Notes under the pieces: generated by a model | Told to the model about the DNA's origin: nothing | Databases searched by the model: none | Seen by the model: the letters and a program-made list of their open reading frames with translations, nothing else | Program-made: the position numbers and the translations under genes | Assembly (NCBI GenBank): GCA_039814715.1 | Contig: JBCCAR010000019.1 | Span: forward strand, 4,763-68,762 | Source: CAKZYD01 sp039814715 | GTDB lineage: Bacteria; Pseudomonadota; Alphaproteobacteria; Sphingomonadales; CAKZYD01 | DNA length: 64,000 nt | Direction of reading: 5' to 3' | Shown here: positions 9,985-18,823 of the stretch, piece by piece | How the letters are laid out: each line of letters begins with the position of its first letter | How positions within the stretch are numbered: position 1 is the first letter of the stretch

Positions 9985-10191
9985 GCAGCACCCCTTCGTC
10001 TTCCCACCCGAAAGAAAAGACCATAGATCCGCGATAGTTAACAATACCCCCAAAAGCCAAAAAACCGAATAAAAGTGGCATTGGCGCACATCAATCGCGC
10101 ACGGTCCTTATGCGATAAAGCGAAATTGATTATCTGTATTTGGGCTTCATTGCGACTTTGCATCCGCTTGCATACCTCTATTGTCAACCCG

Positions 10192-10218
10192 TTAGCACTC
10201 TCCCTTGTCGAGTGCCAA
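10192..10218 (+). promoter_or_regulatory. CIRCE-like HrcA operator
   Basis: TTAGCACTC, nine bases, then GAGTGCCAA: this matches the CIRCE consensus TTAGCACTC-N9-GAGTGCTAA with one mismatch and exact spacing. A CTCTATT element about 10 bp upstream could be the -10 of a heat-shock promoter. The next gene to the right is usg (start 10337), not groESL. Together with the rest of the 352-bp gap 9985-10336, nothing else clear is seen. Confidence 0.7.
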
Positions 10219-10336
10219 AAAAATCGAGCAATTTCAGACCTTTACTTAAATGCAAGCATTTGCCAGCATGCTTGCGTCCTGAGGGAGAATGAAAAGAAAT
10301 AAGGACCTGTTGCGCTGATTTTCTGGAGGGAAAACT

Positions 10337-10630
10337 ATGTTGGAGCAAGACGCCACCACCGACGAACGCTCAGAGATGGAATTGCGGTTAATGGGCTACC
10401 GCATGGCCACTATCGACATTTTGTATCATTTGCCGGACCACCCCGGTATTTTGCAGAGCTTCATTTGGCAAACGCTTGATTTAGCGCCGAAGTTTCCAAG
10501 GCTGAACAAGTTTTTAGACTTTTGGGAAACCAATATCGATGGCGAATTGCACAAGGTCACCGTGGCCACACGGCAAATGATTGCGCCCCAAGAGCTACGC
10601 GCTATATCTGACGAATTCCAGTTACACTAA
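10337..10630 (+). CDS. usg: Usg-like family protein
   Basis: This 97-aa small protein is characteristic of alphaproteobacteria. The family hallmarks are present: a GYRMATIDILYHLPDHP-like N-terminal block, then FIWQTLDLAP and FLDFW in the middle, and a C-terminus ending in LH. Function is unknown; the name comes from its position near trp genes in other species, which are not present here. GGAGGG lies 6 bases before the ATG. A CIRCE-like operator 119 bp upstream suggests possible heat-shock control. Confidence 0.9.
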   Translation: MLEQDATTDERSEMELRLMGYRMATIDILYHLPDHPGILQSFIWQTLDLAPKFPRLNKFLDFWETNIDGELHKVTVATRQMIAPQELRAISDEFQLH

Positions 10631-10665
10631 GCGTGCTGAAGACGACGTCTGAAACACAGCTCCCG

Positions 10666-11283
10666 CTAGGTCAGCATATTGGCCGGAAAGCTCTGCCGGG
10701 CGGCCGGGCGAGCGATGACGCGCTCGCGGTAGGACACAACATTCTCCCACTTCTCAATTGGAATGAAACCTTTGGCAAGTTGGACCGAATACCCAATGTT
10801 GGTATCGACGGCTGAAAAACCGCTGGGCAAAATATAATCGCGCCCCTCTAAATGCTTGTTCAGCACGCGGAGTGTTTGGCCAAGGCGGCGCTGCTCAATC
10901 TCTTTGACAGCCTGAGAGCGATTTTCTTTGGGGATGAATACCACTTGCTGAACGAGAGAGGCGCCATGAACCGCCATGGTTTCAGCAAAGTGGAGCCACT
11001 GTAGCCACTGGGCTCGTTCAGGGTCTCCTGGCCCGCGCATCAAGTCACTGTCCTGTGTCTCGCACAAATATTCGGCAATCGCGCCTGATTCGAAGATCGT
11101 TGTCGCCCCGTCCTGCAAGCACGGCACCCGGCCCAGGGGGTGTATTTTAAGATAATCAGGCGAGCGGAGTGCATCTAAGGTGAAGGCGAGTTCTTCAAGT
11201 TGGAAATCCACCCCCATCTCCCTCAGCAGCCAAAGCGTCCGAACCGACCGTGATCCAGGGACATGATAAAGGGTGATGGACAT
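10666..11283 (-). CDS. Glutathione S-transferase family protein
   Basis: This 205-aa protein has the thioredoxin-like N-terminal GST domain: SITLYHVPGSRSVR with the catalytic/activating Ser region, GRVPCLQDG with the cis-Pro, and FESGAIAEYL binding the gamma-glutamyl group. An all-helical C-terminal domain follows. I prefer the ATG at 11283 because domain homology begins there and GGAG lies about 10 bases upstream, although the frame is open further. It is divergent from an acyl-CoA synthetase and may act in detoxification. Confidence 0.88.
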   Translation of the reverse strand: MSITLYHVPGSRSVRTLWLLREMGVDFQLEELAFTLDALRSPDYLKIHPLGRVPCLQDGATTIFESGAIAEYLCETQDSDLMRGPGDPERAQWLQWLHFAETMAVHGASLVQQVVFIPKENRSQAVKEIEQRRLGQTLRVLNKHLEGRDYILPSGFSAVDTNIGYSVQLAKGFIPIEKWENVVSYRERVIARPAARQSFPANMLT

Positions 11284-11405
11284 GAATTGTAATCTCCGCT
11301 TGCTCTCTGCCTGGCTATACATATTCGCTGTTGCATCCGCGTCGAGCGATGAAGATGAATAGGTCAGGTCGATCAACCGAACAGATTTGAAAGTATTGCA
11401 ACGCG

Positions 11406-12944
11406 ATGAGTGAGTTTCCGCTGCTGCATCCCGGCGTCCATGCGGCTGCGATGCCTAACAAGCCAGCGATTATTATGGGCCAAACAGGCGCTCTCGCTAC
11501 ATTTGCGGAGCTGGAAGCACTCTCTAACAAAATCGCGCATTTGCTGCGCCGCGCCGGGTGCACGCCTGGCAGCCATCTTGCCGTCATGATGGAGAATTGT
11601 GCGCTGTACCTGGCTGTCACATGGGCCGCCCAGCGCTCGGGTTTGTACTATACGCCGATCAATTGGCACTTAAAGCCTGATGAGGCCGCCTATGTAGTCA
11701 ATGATTGCGGGGCCGACGTATTCATTGCGTCGCAAGCGCTGGATGCCATAGCCACCGCGATGAAGCCGCAGCTGCATACTGCCAAATCGTTCTTGGCGTC
11801 TGGAACAGTGCCAGACTTTCAAAATCTGGAGGATAGCCTTCAACTCATGCCAGCAACGCCCATTGCTGATGAGACAGAGGGCAGCCCAATGCTGTATTCA
11901 TCGGGCACAACTGGAAAGCCCAAAGGCATAAAACGGCCACTTGCGAAACACCCACTAGGAACGTTCTCCATCGTTGATCAGCTCGCGCGGCGCTTTTACA
12001 ATTTCGGCGAAGACGTCCAATACCTCAGCCCAGGTCCGCTGTACCACTCTGCCCCGCTCAACTACGCGATGTCGGCAATCCGCCAAGGCGGAACGGCTGT
12101 GATCATGGAAGCATTTGAGCCTGAGCAGGCGCTAGCCTTGATTGAGCGACACAAAATCAATCGCGGCATGTTCGTACCGACACATTTCAGCCGCATGCTC
12201 AACCTACCAGCGGACGTGCGGGCGCGCTATGACGTCTCATCCATGCGCTATGCCATCCATGCAGCCGCGCCCTGCCCCGTCCCAATCAAAGACGCCATGA
12301 TGGACTGGTGGGGACCGGTCATTTATGAGTATTACGCTGGCTCTGAAGGCAACGGTTTTTGCATGATCTCGCCCAGCGAATGGACAGCACATAAAGGCAG
12401 CGTCGGCAAACCGGTTCTCGGCCCCATCCATATCTTAGAGCCCGAAACGCTCGAACCTCAGCCCACAGGCAAACAAGGCCTTGTTTATTTTGAAGGCGGC
12501 GCGCCGTTTGAATATTACAATGCCCCAGACAAGACGCGCGAGGCCTTCCATCCAAAAGGCTGGTCAACCCTTGGGGACATTGGATACCTTGATGACGAGG
12601 GGTATCTCTACCTTACGGACCGCAAAAGCCACACAATCATCTCTGGCGGCGTCAACATATACCCCCAAGAGGTAGAAAACTGTCTGGCCGTCCATCCAGA
12701 TATTGCCGACGTGGCTGTCATTGGCGTACCCAATTCGGACTTTGGAGAAGAGGTCAAGGCCATCGTCCAACTAAAAAAGCCAGCTGACGCAAGCGATGAA
12801 AAAGCGGCAGACATCATAGCCTATGCCAGAAGCAAGATTGCGCACCTGAAATGCCCGCGCAGCGTGGACTTTGTCGAGGCGCTACCGCGCCTGGCCAATG
12901 GAAAGCTAATGAAGCGCACCTTAAAAGAACAGTATTGGAGCTAG
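11406..12944 (+). CDS. Acyl-CoA synthetase (AMP-dependent ligase)
   Basis: This 512-aa ANL-superfamily ligase activates a carboxylic acid as acyl-AMP and then acyl-CoA. The P-loop is YSSGTTGKPKG, the A5 motif region is YAGSEGNGF, A7 is STLGDIGYLD, and the C-terminal lysine region is PRLANGKLMKR. Acid specificity cannot be read from sequence. It is followed 3 bp later by an ABM-domain gene and then by a second acyl-CoA synthetase, a likely catabolic cluster. The start lacks a strong Shine-Dalgarno. Confidence 0.88.
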   Translation: MSEFPLLHPGVHAAAMPNKPAIIMGQTGALATFAELEALSNKIAHLLRRAGCTPGSHLAVMMENCALYLAVTWAAQRSGLYYTPINWHLKPDEAAYVVNDCGADVFIASQALDAIATAMKPQLHTAKSFLASGTVPDFQNLEDSLQLMPATPIADETEGSPMLYSSGTTGKPKGIKRPLAKHPLGTFSIVDQLARRFYNFGEDVQYLSPGPLYHSAPLNYAMSAIRQGGTAVIMEAFEPEQALALIERHKINRGMFVPTHFSRMLNLPADVRARYDVSSMRYAIHAAAPCPVPIKDAMMDWWGPVIYEYYAGSEGNGFCMISPSEWTAHKGSVGKPVLGPIHILEPETLEPQPTGKQGLVYFEGGAPFEYYNAPDKTREAFHPKGWSTLGDIGYLDDEGYLYLTDRKSHTIISGGVNIYPQEVENCLAVHPDIADVAVIGVPNSDFGEEVKAIVQLKKPADASDEKAADIIAYARSKIAHLKCPRSVDFVEALPRLANGKLMKRTLKEQYWS

Positions 12945-12947
12945 CCC

Positions 12948-13283
12948 ATGAAGATCGTGATCAGCGCGCAAATTGATGTCGCCCCGGAAACCCGGGAAGA
13001 AGCCTTGAAAAGTGCGCAAAAATGGATTGATGGTGCGCTTAGCCAGCCTGGCTGCCTGCGCTATGATTGGAGCGCGGATATGAACAATCCAAAGCGCATC
13101 AACGTCTATGAAGAATGGGAAAGCCAAGACCATCTTCGCGCGCACTTTGCCGGGCCGGAGTATATTGGCATGCTCCAGCACATGGGCCAGTTCACCATTC
13201 TCGCCACTGAAGCGCGCAAATTCGCGGTTTCGGATGAAACGACGGTATACAATGCAGAAGGCAAACCTTCGGCTGATTTCTAG
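12948..13283 (+). CDS. Antibiotic biosynthesis monooxygenase (ABM)-domain protein
   Basis: This 111-aa protein of the dimeric ferredoxin-like ABM/YgiN fold has the typical features: an N-terminal beta strand, an alpha helix, a QPGCLRYDWSAD-like strand, and YEEWESQDHLRAH. Members include quinol monooxygenases and small heme- or cofactor-free oxygenases. It starts 3 bp after the acyl-CoA synthetase and is likely cotranscribed. The substrate is unknown. Confidence 0.82.
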   Translation: MKIVISAQIDVAPETREEALKSAQKWIDGALSQPGCLRYDWSADMNNPKRINVYEEWESQDHLRAHFAGPEYIGMLQHMGQFTILATEARKFAVSDETTVYNAEGKPSADF

Positions 13284-13393
13284 GCATTTTTCATCATCTC
13301 GATGTTCAAACGAAAAGCCCCTCAAAGCCATGAGGTAGGCGTTTCAGGCCCGCCGCTCCATATTGCTTCTGTATGCATCATGGGAGAGCGCGC

Positions 13394-14995
13394 GTGAATT
13401 GGAATTTCGGCGATATGCTTGATGCCGTAGCAGCGAACGTGCCTGCTGATCGGCAAGCGTTGGTTCATCCGGGGCGCACACGGACCTGGCGTGAGTTTGC
13501 TTCGCGTTCAAATGCCTTAGCGCGCGCATTTTTAGCGCGCGGCGCTTGCACAAACTCAAAAATCGCCATGATGATGCGCAACCGGCCAGATTACATGGAA
13601 GCGCTAGCGGCCAGCTTTAAAGCGCGCATGGTCCATGTGAACGTGAATTTTCGATATACGGGCGATGAGCTCTTCTACATCTTTGACAATTCCGACACGG
13701 AAGTCATTGTTTACGGAGAAGAATTTTCCGAAGTCATCGCTGCACTGCGGCCACGCTTGACGAAAGTTAAGCTGTTTGCGGAGATATTTTCCGAGACGAA
13801 ACGCAATGATTTTGCGCAAAGCTATGAAGACCTCTGCAATGGCGATGACACGCCCCTTGGCAATGAGCGCTCCAGCAAAGACCTTCTCTTTGTCTATACC
13901 GGAGGCACGACGGGCCTGCCCAAAGGCGTCATGTGGCCACATGAAAATTTATGGGATGGGCTGGGCGGCGGCGCGCAGCAACCAGGCATGCCGCGCCCCC
14001 AATCCATGGAAGACTATCTGAGCAACGTAGCAGCGCTCAATGGGACGGGCCGCCTCCTGGTGCTGGCCCCTTTCATGCACGGTGCCGGCATGATGACATC
14101 TATCAACACTCTGTGTATGGGCGGCACGATCATCACCTTAGCCGGCGACCGCTTTGACCCCGTGGAGACGCTGCAGTCCATTCAAGAGAATAAAGCAACA
14201 CAGATGCTGATGGTGGGCGATGCTTTTGCCAAGCCCATCTTAAACGCTTTGGATGGGAACCCTGGCCGCTTTGATCTGTCATCCATGATGGTGATTATTT
14301 CATCCGGCGCCATGTGGTCCAGCCGCACCAAAGAAGGGCTGCTTAAACACAATCCGAACATGATATTGCTCGATACCTATGGGTCTTCTGAAGGGATTGG
14401 GCTGGGCACCTCGATCACCACAGCGAAGGGCACACAAACAACGGCGAAGTTTAAACTTGGGCCCAAAACCAAGCTGTTTACTGAGGACTTAAAAGAAATT
14501 CCTGCTGGCTCAGCTGAACGCGGTTTGGTAGGCCGCGCCGGCACAATCCCCATCGGTTATTATAAAGACGAGGCAAAGACAGCCAAAACATTCCCAGTGA
14601 TTGACGGCGTGCGCTACTCCATGCCTGGCGACTGGGCCACAGCAGATGCAGAGGGCATGCTGACCCTGCTCGGGCGGGGAAACCAGTGCATTAATTCAGG
14701 CGGAGAGAAAATTTTCCCGGAAGAAGTAGAAGAGGCGCTGAAAACGCATGCGTCAATCGAAGATACCCTGGTTATCGGAACAGCCGATGAGAAATGGGGG
14801 CAAGCGGTCACGGCCCTGGTCCACGTCTCACAGCCCGTCCCCGACGCAGACCTGAGCCAGCATGTTAAAAAGACCCTGGCGGCATACAAAGCGCCAAAAA
14901 ACTATCTTCAAGTCGACGCTATTCCGCGCCAGCCCAATGGTAAAGCAGACTATGTCACCGCTAAAAAAATAGCCGAAGCGATGATGAGCGCCTAG
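13394..14995 (+). CDS. Acyl-CoA synthetase (AMP-dependent ligase)
   Basis: This 533-aa ANL ligase has the P-loop YTGGTTGLPKG, an adenine-binding DTYGSSEG, the PGDWATAD motif and the C-terminal RQPNGKADY lysine region. It is a paralogue of the ligase at 11406 but only distantly similar. I prefer the GTG at 13394 with GGGAGAG 5 bases upstream over the ATG at 13373, because the family N-terminus (NWNFGDMLDAV) begins there. The stop shares CTAG with the convergent ilvE stop. Probable role: activation of a fatty or sterol-derived acid. Confidence 0.87.
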   Translation: MNWNFGDMLDAVAANVPADRQALVHPGRTRTWREFASRSNALARAFLARGACTNSKIAMMMRNRPDYMEALAASFKARMVHVNVNFRYTGDELFYIFDNSDTEVIVYGEEFSEVIAALRPRLTKVKLFAEIFSETKRNDFAQSYEDLCNGDDTPLGNERSSKDLLFVYTGGTTGLPKGVMWPHENLWDGLGGGAQQPGMPRPQSMEDYLSNVAALNGTGRLLVLAPFMHGAGMMTSINTLCMGGTIITLAGDRFDPVETLQSIQENKATQMLMVGDAFAKPILNALDGNPGRFDLSSMMVIISSGAMWSSRTKEGLLKHNPNMILLDTYGSSEGIGLGTSITTAKGTQTTAKFKLGPKTKLFTEDLKEIPAGSAERGLVGRAGTIPIGYYKDEAKTAKTFPVIDGVRYSMPGDWATADAEGMLTLLGRGNQCINSGGEKIFPEEVEEALKTHASIEDTLVIGTADEKWGQAVTALVHVSQPVPDADLSQHVKKTLAAYKAPKNYLQVDAIPRQPNGKADYVTAKKIAEAMMSA

Positions 14996-15876
14996 CTGAG
15001 CGGGCGGCGATGGACCAGATTGTCGTAGTCTTCCATCAGCTGCTTGCAAATCGCGCCGACTTCAAAATTATAGTCGCCGATTTGGCTCATGGGCGTGACT
15101 TCAGCCGCTGTGCCGGTGCAAAAAGCCTGTTCAAAGCCTTCCATTTCGTCTGGCATAATGCGGCGTTCGACAATTTTAAAGCCGCGATCACGCGCAAGGT
15201 CCATGGCAGTGCGGCGGGTGATGCCATCTAGAAAACAATCCGCAATCGGCGTGTGAATTTCATCACCTTTGACGAAGAAAACATTGGCCCCTGTGAGTTC
15301 TGCAATCCGGCCCTGCCAATCAAACATCATGGCATCGTCATAGCCACTATTTTCAGCTGTGTGTTTGGACATTGTACAAATCATGTAAAGTCCGGCTGCT
15401 TTCGATAGCGCGGGCGATGTTTCAGGGCTTGGACGTTTCCATTTTGAAACGCAAACCTTAAGGCCCTTCAGCCGTGCTTCCGGCGTGAAGTAGCTGGGCC
15501 AAGGCCAACTCGCAATACCAACATGGATTTTGGTCGCCTGCGCAGACACACCCATTTGCTCAGAGCCCCGCCACGCAATGGGCCGCATATAAGCGTTGGT
15601 CAGCTTGTTGGCCTTAAGAACATCACGGCACGCTTGGTTGATCTGGTCTTCCTGCCAAGGGATTTCATAATCGAGCAACCGGGCGCTATTGAAGAGCCGC
15701 GCTGTATGCTCTTCGAGCTTAAACACCTCGCCATCATAGGCGCGCTGGCCTTCGAAAACCGCGCTTCCATAGTGCATCGCATGGGTCAGCACATGCACTT
15801 TTGACTCGCGCCAGGGGATGAGCTCGCCATCCATCCAAATCAGGCCGTCGCGATCATCGAAACTAGGCGTGCTCAT
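14992..15876 (-). CDS. ilvE: Branched-chain amino acid aminotransferase
   Basis: This 294-aa class IV PLP aminotransferase interconverts branched-chain 2-oxo acids and Val/Leu/Ile. The diagnostic stretches are HYGSAVFEG near residue 37, RLFNSARLL, the PLP lysine in ALSKAAGLY, ELTGANVFFV, and CTGTAAEVTP near the C-terminus. It is transcribed divergently from a MarR regulator, a pairing common in alphaproteobacteria. The start at 15876 agrees with family length. Confidence 0.94.
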   Translation of the reverse strand: MSTPSFDDRDGLIWMDGELIPWRESKVHVLTHAMHYGSAVFEGQRAYDGEVFKLEEHTARLFNSARLLDYEIPWQEDQINQACRDVLKANKLTNAYMRPIAWRGSEQMGVSAQATKIHVGIASWPWPSYFTPEARLKGLKVCVSKWKRPSPETSPALSKAAGLYMICTMSKHTAENSGYDDAMMFDWQGRIAELTGANVFFVKGDEIHTPIADCFLDGITRRTAMDLARDRGFKIVERRIMPDEMEGFEQAFCTGTAAEVTPMSQIGDYNFEVGAICKQLMEDYDNLVHRRPLS

Positions 15877-15950
15877 GTCTTACCATCCTTCTGGCTCATA
15901 GGCCGTGAAAAAGCTTGGCACACCTAATGCTGTGGGGCAAAACTGTCAAT

Positions 15951-16457
15951 GTGACGGATCGAAAAGCCATCAACCCCACCTTGTTTTTGCGGCCAGAAGA
16001 GCTGCGCCGCGCGGCTGATTTGATGTTTTACGCGCACCGCGACTTTAGCCGCCTTGGCGCAAATATTTTAGAAGACGCTGACCTCGGCGCAGCTGATCAC
16101 CGCGCGCTGCAGATCATAGGCCGAAACCCTGCCATGACGGTAGGAGAGCTGATCACGACGCTAAAAGTCACAAAGCAAAGCCTGCACCGGACGCTGAAAC
16201 AGCTCAGTCAGGCTGGACTGCTAGAGCAGCGCCAAGGCCGCAACGACAGGCGGCAAAAACACCTGCACCTTACTAATGACGGGCAAGACCTGCTGGATGA
16301 AATAGAAAACTGCCAGCATGAACGCATCATGCAAGCGTATAGAAAAGCAGGACCCAATGCGATTGCCGCTTTCTGGGAAATCCTGCTTTATTTAACCGAC
16401 CCAGACGAGCGCGAAGCGATCCGCCGCTCTCTCAATTTGGATGAAATCCTACCCTAA
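15951..16457 (+). CDS. MarR-family transcriptional regulator
   Basis: This 168-aa winged-helix repressor has PTLFLRPEELRRAADLMFYAHRDF at its N-terminal helix, a recognition region MTVGELITTLKVTKQSLHRTLKQL, and the wing GRNDRRQKHLHLT. It resembles regulators that sit opposite ilvE in related genomes. Start choice is uncertain: GTG 15951 fits the family N-terminus, while an ATG at 15927 is also in frame, and neither has an ideal Shine-Dalgarno. Its stop overlaps the TetR-like gene stop by 4 bp. Confidence 0.86.
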   Translation: MTDRKAINPTLFLRPEELRRAADLMFYAHRDFSRLGANILEDADLGAADHRALQIIGRNPAMTVGELITTLKVTKQSLHRTLKQLSQAGLLEQRQGRNDRRQKHLHLTNDGQDLLDEIENCQHERIMQAYRKAGPNAIAAFWEILLYLTDPDEREAIRRSLNLDEILP

Positions 16458-17032
16458 AATAGGCGGCGAGCTATGCTGCCAGCATCCTTCAATGACTTAT
16501 CAAGTACTGACATGGTTTTGGGCATGTCATCCCCCTCATCTTTCATCCAGGTACGCGCGCAGCGCAGCCAAAGAGCCGTTAGCCCTGCGACTTGCAAACC
16601 GCGCCGGCTGCGATCTGTGAGAAGGCCCGCCAAGTCCAGCATACGCTCCATTGACTTCGGCAATGCACTCGCCAGCTCACCAAAGACAGCCGGATGACGC
16701 CTTGCTTCTTTGGACAAGGTGATAACGCCGCCGCGATACTCTTGAAGTATATCAAAGCGCGCCATAAGCACCTCGAACAAACGATCATGCGCTGGCTCAT
16801 CACCGCCTTCATCTGCGCCGACTTCTTGCGCGACCGACTGATCTACAAATCGGCCAAAAGCGGCGGCAAGAGAAGCTGGATCATTGAGCATAGGCGCCAA
16901 AAGGCCAGGCTCAACATTCAGGTCATTAGCTAGGTGCTCAAGCGAGAAAGCGCCCACGCCGCCAGTTTCAATTTGTGTAAAGGCAGCCTTGAAAATCTCA
17001 GAAGCTGCAGGAAGTGTTTTTTTCTTAGCCAT
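16454..17032 (-). CDS. TetR-like transcriptional regulator (putative)
   Basis: This 192-aa protein has an N-terminal helical segment resembling a TetR helix-turn-helix (IFKAAFTQIETGGVGAFSLEHLANDLNV, then the GLLAPMLNDPASLAAAF region). A mostly helical C-terminal part with no enzyme motifs follows. The HTH match is moderate: the usual YxHF stretch is degenerate, so DNA binding is inferred. It is convergent with the MarR gene. No target is evident. Confidence 0.6.
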   Translation of the reverse strand: MAKKKTLPAASEIFKAAFTQIETGGVGAFSLEHLANDLNVEPGLLAPMLNDPASLAAAFGRFVDQSVAQEVGADEGGDEPAHDRLFEVLMARFDILQEYRGGVITLSKEARRHPAVFGELASALPKSMERMLDLAGLLTDRSRRGLQVAGLTALWLRCARTWMKDEGDDMPKTMSVLDKSLKDAGSIARRLF

Positions 17033-17197
17033 ATGGAAAGCTAACGCGATTTAACGTCTCCGCCAAGAGGGCGCAGGCGCGCAGCCATAAATTTCTTCCT
17101 CTTGCTCCGCCTGCCTCAAGACGATAGGTGAAACCCTAAGTCAACACCGCCGCTCGAGCCCGCCTGGCTCCAGCCACAGCCATTGGACACCAATGCC

Positions 17198-17893
17198 ATG
17201 CCTAACCTTGTTCTCCTTCGCCACGGCCAAAGTGAATGGAACCTCGCCAATCGCTTTACAGGATGGTGGGACGTTCGTTTATCCGACAAAGGGCTTGCCG
17301 AGGCCGAAGCTGCCGGCGCGTTAATGAAGGAGAAGGGTCTGGTGTTTGATATCGCCTATACATCCTATCTCACGCGGGCGATTAAGACACTAAATTTAGC
17401 GCTAGAAGCCATGGATATGCTCTGGCTTGACGTCATAAAATCCTGGGAACTCAATGAACGCCATTATGGCGGCCTCACCGGCTACAACAAAAAAGAAATG
17501 GCGGAAAAGGTCGGCGAGGATCAAGTCTTCACCTGGCGCCGCAGTTTCGATATCCCGCCGCCGCCGCAAGAAGCCGATAGCCCCTACCGCATTGACAGTG
17601 ACATTCGCTACCGCAATTTGCCTGTGGATAAGCTCCCTGAAACAGAGAGCTTAAAGGACACGATTGAACGCTGCCTGCCCTATTTCAGCGGACTCATTAC
17701 GGCTGATCTTAAGGCCGGGAAAAATGTGATTATTTCTGCGCACGGGAATTCGCTGCGCGCGCTGGTGAAACACCTGGATGGCTTATCTGATGACGAGATT
17801 TCAGGCGTCGAAATCCCGACGGGCCAGCCACTGCTATACGCATTGTCGGATACGCTAAGTGTCACGGATAAATACTATCTCAAAGACCGCTGA
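17198..17893 (+). CDS. gpmA: 2,3-bisphosphoglycerate-dependent phosphoglycerate mutase
   Basis: This 231-aa glycolytic enzyme interconverts 3- and 2-phosphoglycerate. The phosphohistidine motif LRHGQSEWN is at the N-terminus, with FTGWWDVRLSDKG following. ELNERHYGGLTGYNK and the second catalytic His in SAHGNSLRALVKHL are also present. An earlier in-frame TTG at 17183 is possible, but the ATG at 17198 fits the family start. Confidence 0.96.
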   Translation: MPNLVLLRHGQSEWNLANRFTGWWDVRLSDKGLAEAEAAGALMKEKGLVFDIAYTSYLTRAIKTLNLALEAMDMLWLDVIKSWELNERHYGGLTGYNKKEMAEKVGEDQVFTWRRSFDIPPPPQEADSPYRIDSDIRYRNLPVDKLPETESLKDTIERCLPYFSGLITADLKAGKNVIISAHGNSLRALVKHLDGLSDDEISGVEIPTGQPLLYALSDTLSVTDKYYLKDR

Positions 17894-17927
17894 TCCCGCT
17901 TGACCCGCCTAAACCATTGGAGCCGCT

Positions 17928-18782
17928 ATGAGGGTTGACCTGTCAAACACCAAAGCGCTGGTTACGGGCGGCTCCAGCGGCATTGGCTTTGAGGCGGCCA
18001 AAGGGCTCCTCAATCTGGGCGCAAACGTCACCATCACAGGGCGTGACCAGGCCAAACTCGAACTTGCCCGGGATTTTTTGATTAAAGATACCGGCAAGCA
18101 TAGCGTGACGATCATACAAGCCGATTTCTCTTTGCTCAGCGATGTTGAAAAGGTCGCGCAAGACGCGCTTGGTTGCAGCATCTTGATTAACAATGCCGGC
18201 CTCATCGACAACGAGCGCAACACGACAGCCGATGGGTTTGAGCGCCAATGGCAAGTCAACGTTCTCGCGCCAGCGCTTTTGATCGCACGGCTGCATGGCG
18301 CCATGCCAACCGATGGCAGAATTGTGAACGTCGCGTCCGGCTCCCACCGGCGTGCCAGCCTTAACCTTGAAGACGCAAACTTCCAAGAGCGCCCCTATCG
18401 TGGACTGGCCGCCTACGGCCAATCGAAGCTCGCGCTCATCATGTTGACGAGAATGCTCAGCGCGCGCTTTGGCGACGCAGGACCGCTGATCAATGCCGTT
18501 CATCCCGGCGTTGTGCGCACGAACTTTGGCCGCGATGCTGGCTGGATTGGGACAGCTTTCACGGTGTTTAAACCATTTTACCTGTCTGCCCGCCGCGGAG
18601 CGATGACTGTGCTGCATTGTGCTTGCAGCCCTTTCACGGCCGGCGTGACGGGCGAATATTATGAACGCCGCGCGCCGCGCCAGCCTGCCCCGCAGGCCCT
18701 CGACAGCATCACAGGCGAAGCGCTTCTGGCGCTGCTAGGCCAGCAGCTGAAATTACCAAAGGATGTTTGGGCGCGGCCATGA
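17928..18782 (+). CDS. Short-chain dehydrogenase (retinol-dehydrogenase-like SDR)
   Basis: This 284-aa SDR has the cofactor motif TGGSSGIG at about residues 13-20, NNAG in the middle, and the catalytic YGQSK (Tyr/Lys). Its length and the layout of the long C-terminal region resemble retinol/WW-oxidoreductase-type SDRs. It lies 41 bp ahead of an RND-type exporter gene and 34 bp after gpmA. It may handle a lipid or alcohol substrate; the substrate is not known. Confidence 0.85.
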   Translation: MRVDLSNTKALVTGGSSGIGFEAAKGLLNLGANVTITGRDQAKLELARDFLIKDTGKHSVTIIQADFSLLSDVEKVAQDALGCSILINNAGLIDNERNTTADGFERQWQVNVLAPALLIARLHGAMPTDGRIVNVASGSHRRASLNLEDANFQERPYRGLAAYGQSKLALIMLTRMLSARFGDAGPLINAVHPGVVRTNFGRDAGWIGTAFTVFKPFYLSARRGAMTVLHCACSPFTAGVTGEYYERRAPRQPAPQALDSITGEALLALLGQQLKLPKDVWARP

Positions 18783-18823
18783 ATTCTCTTGGCCCGCTCC
18801 AGCTTTCGACATAACCTTCCAAA

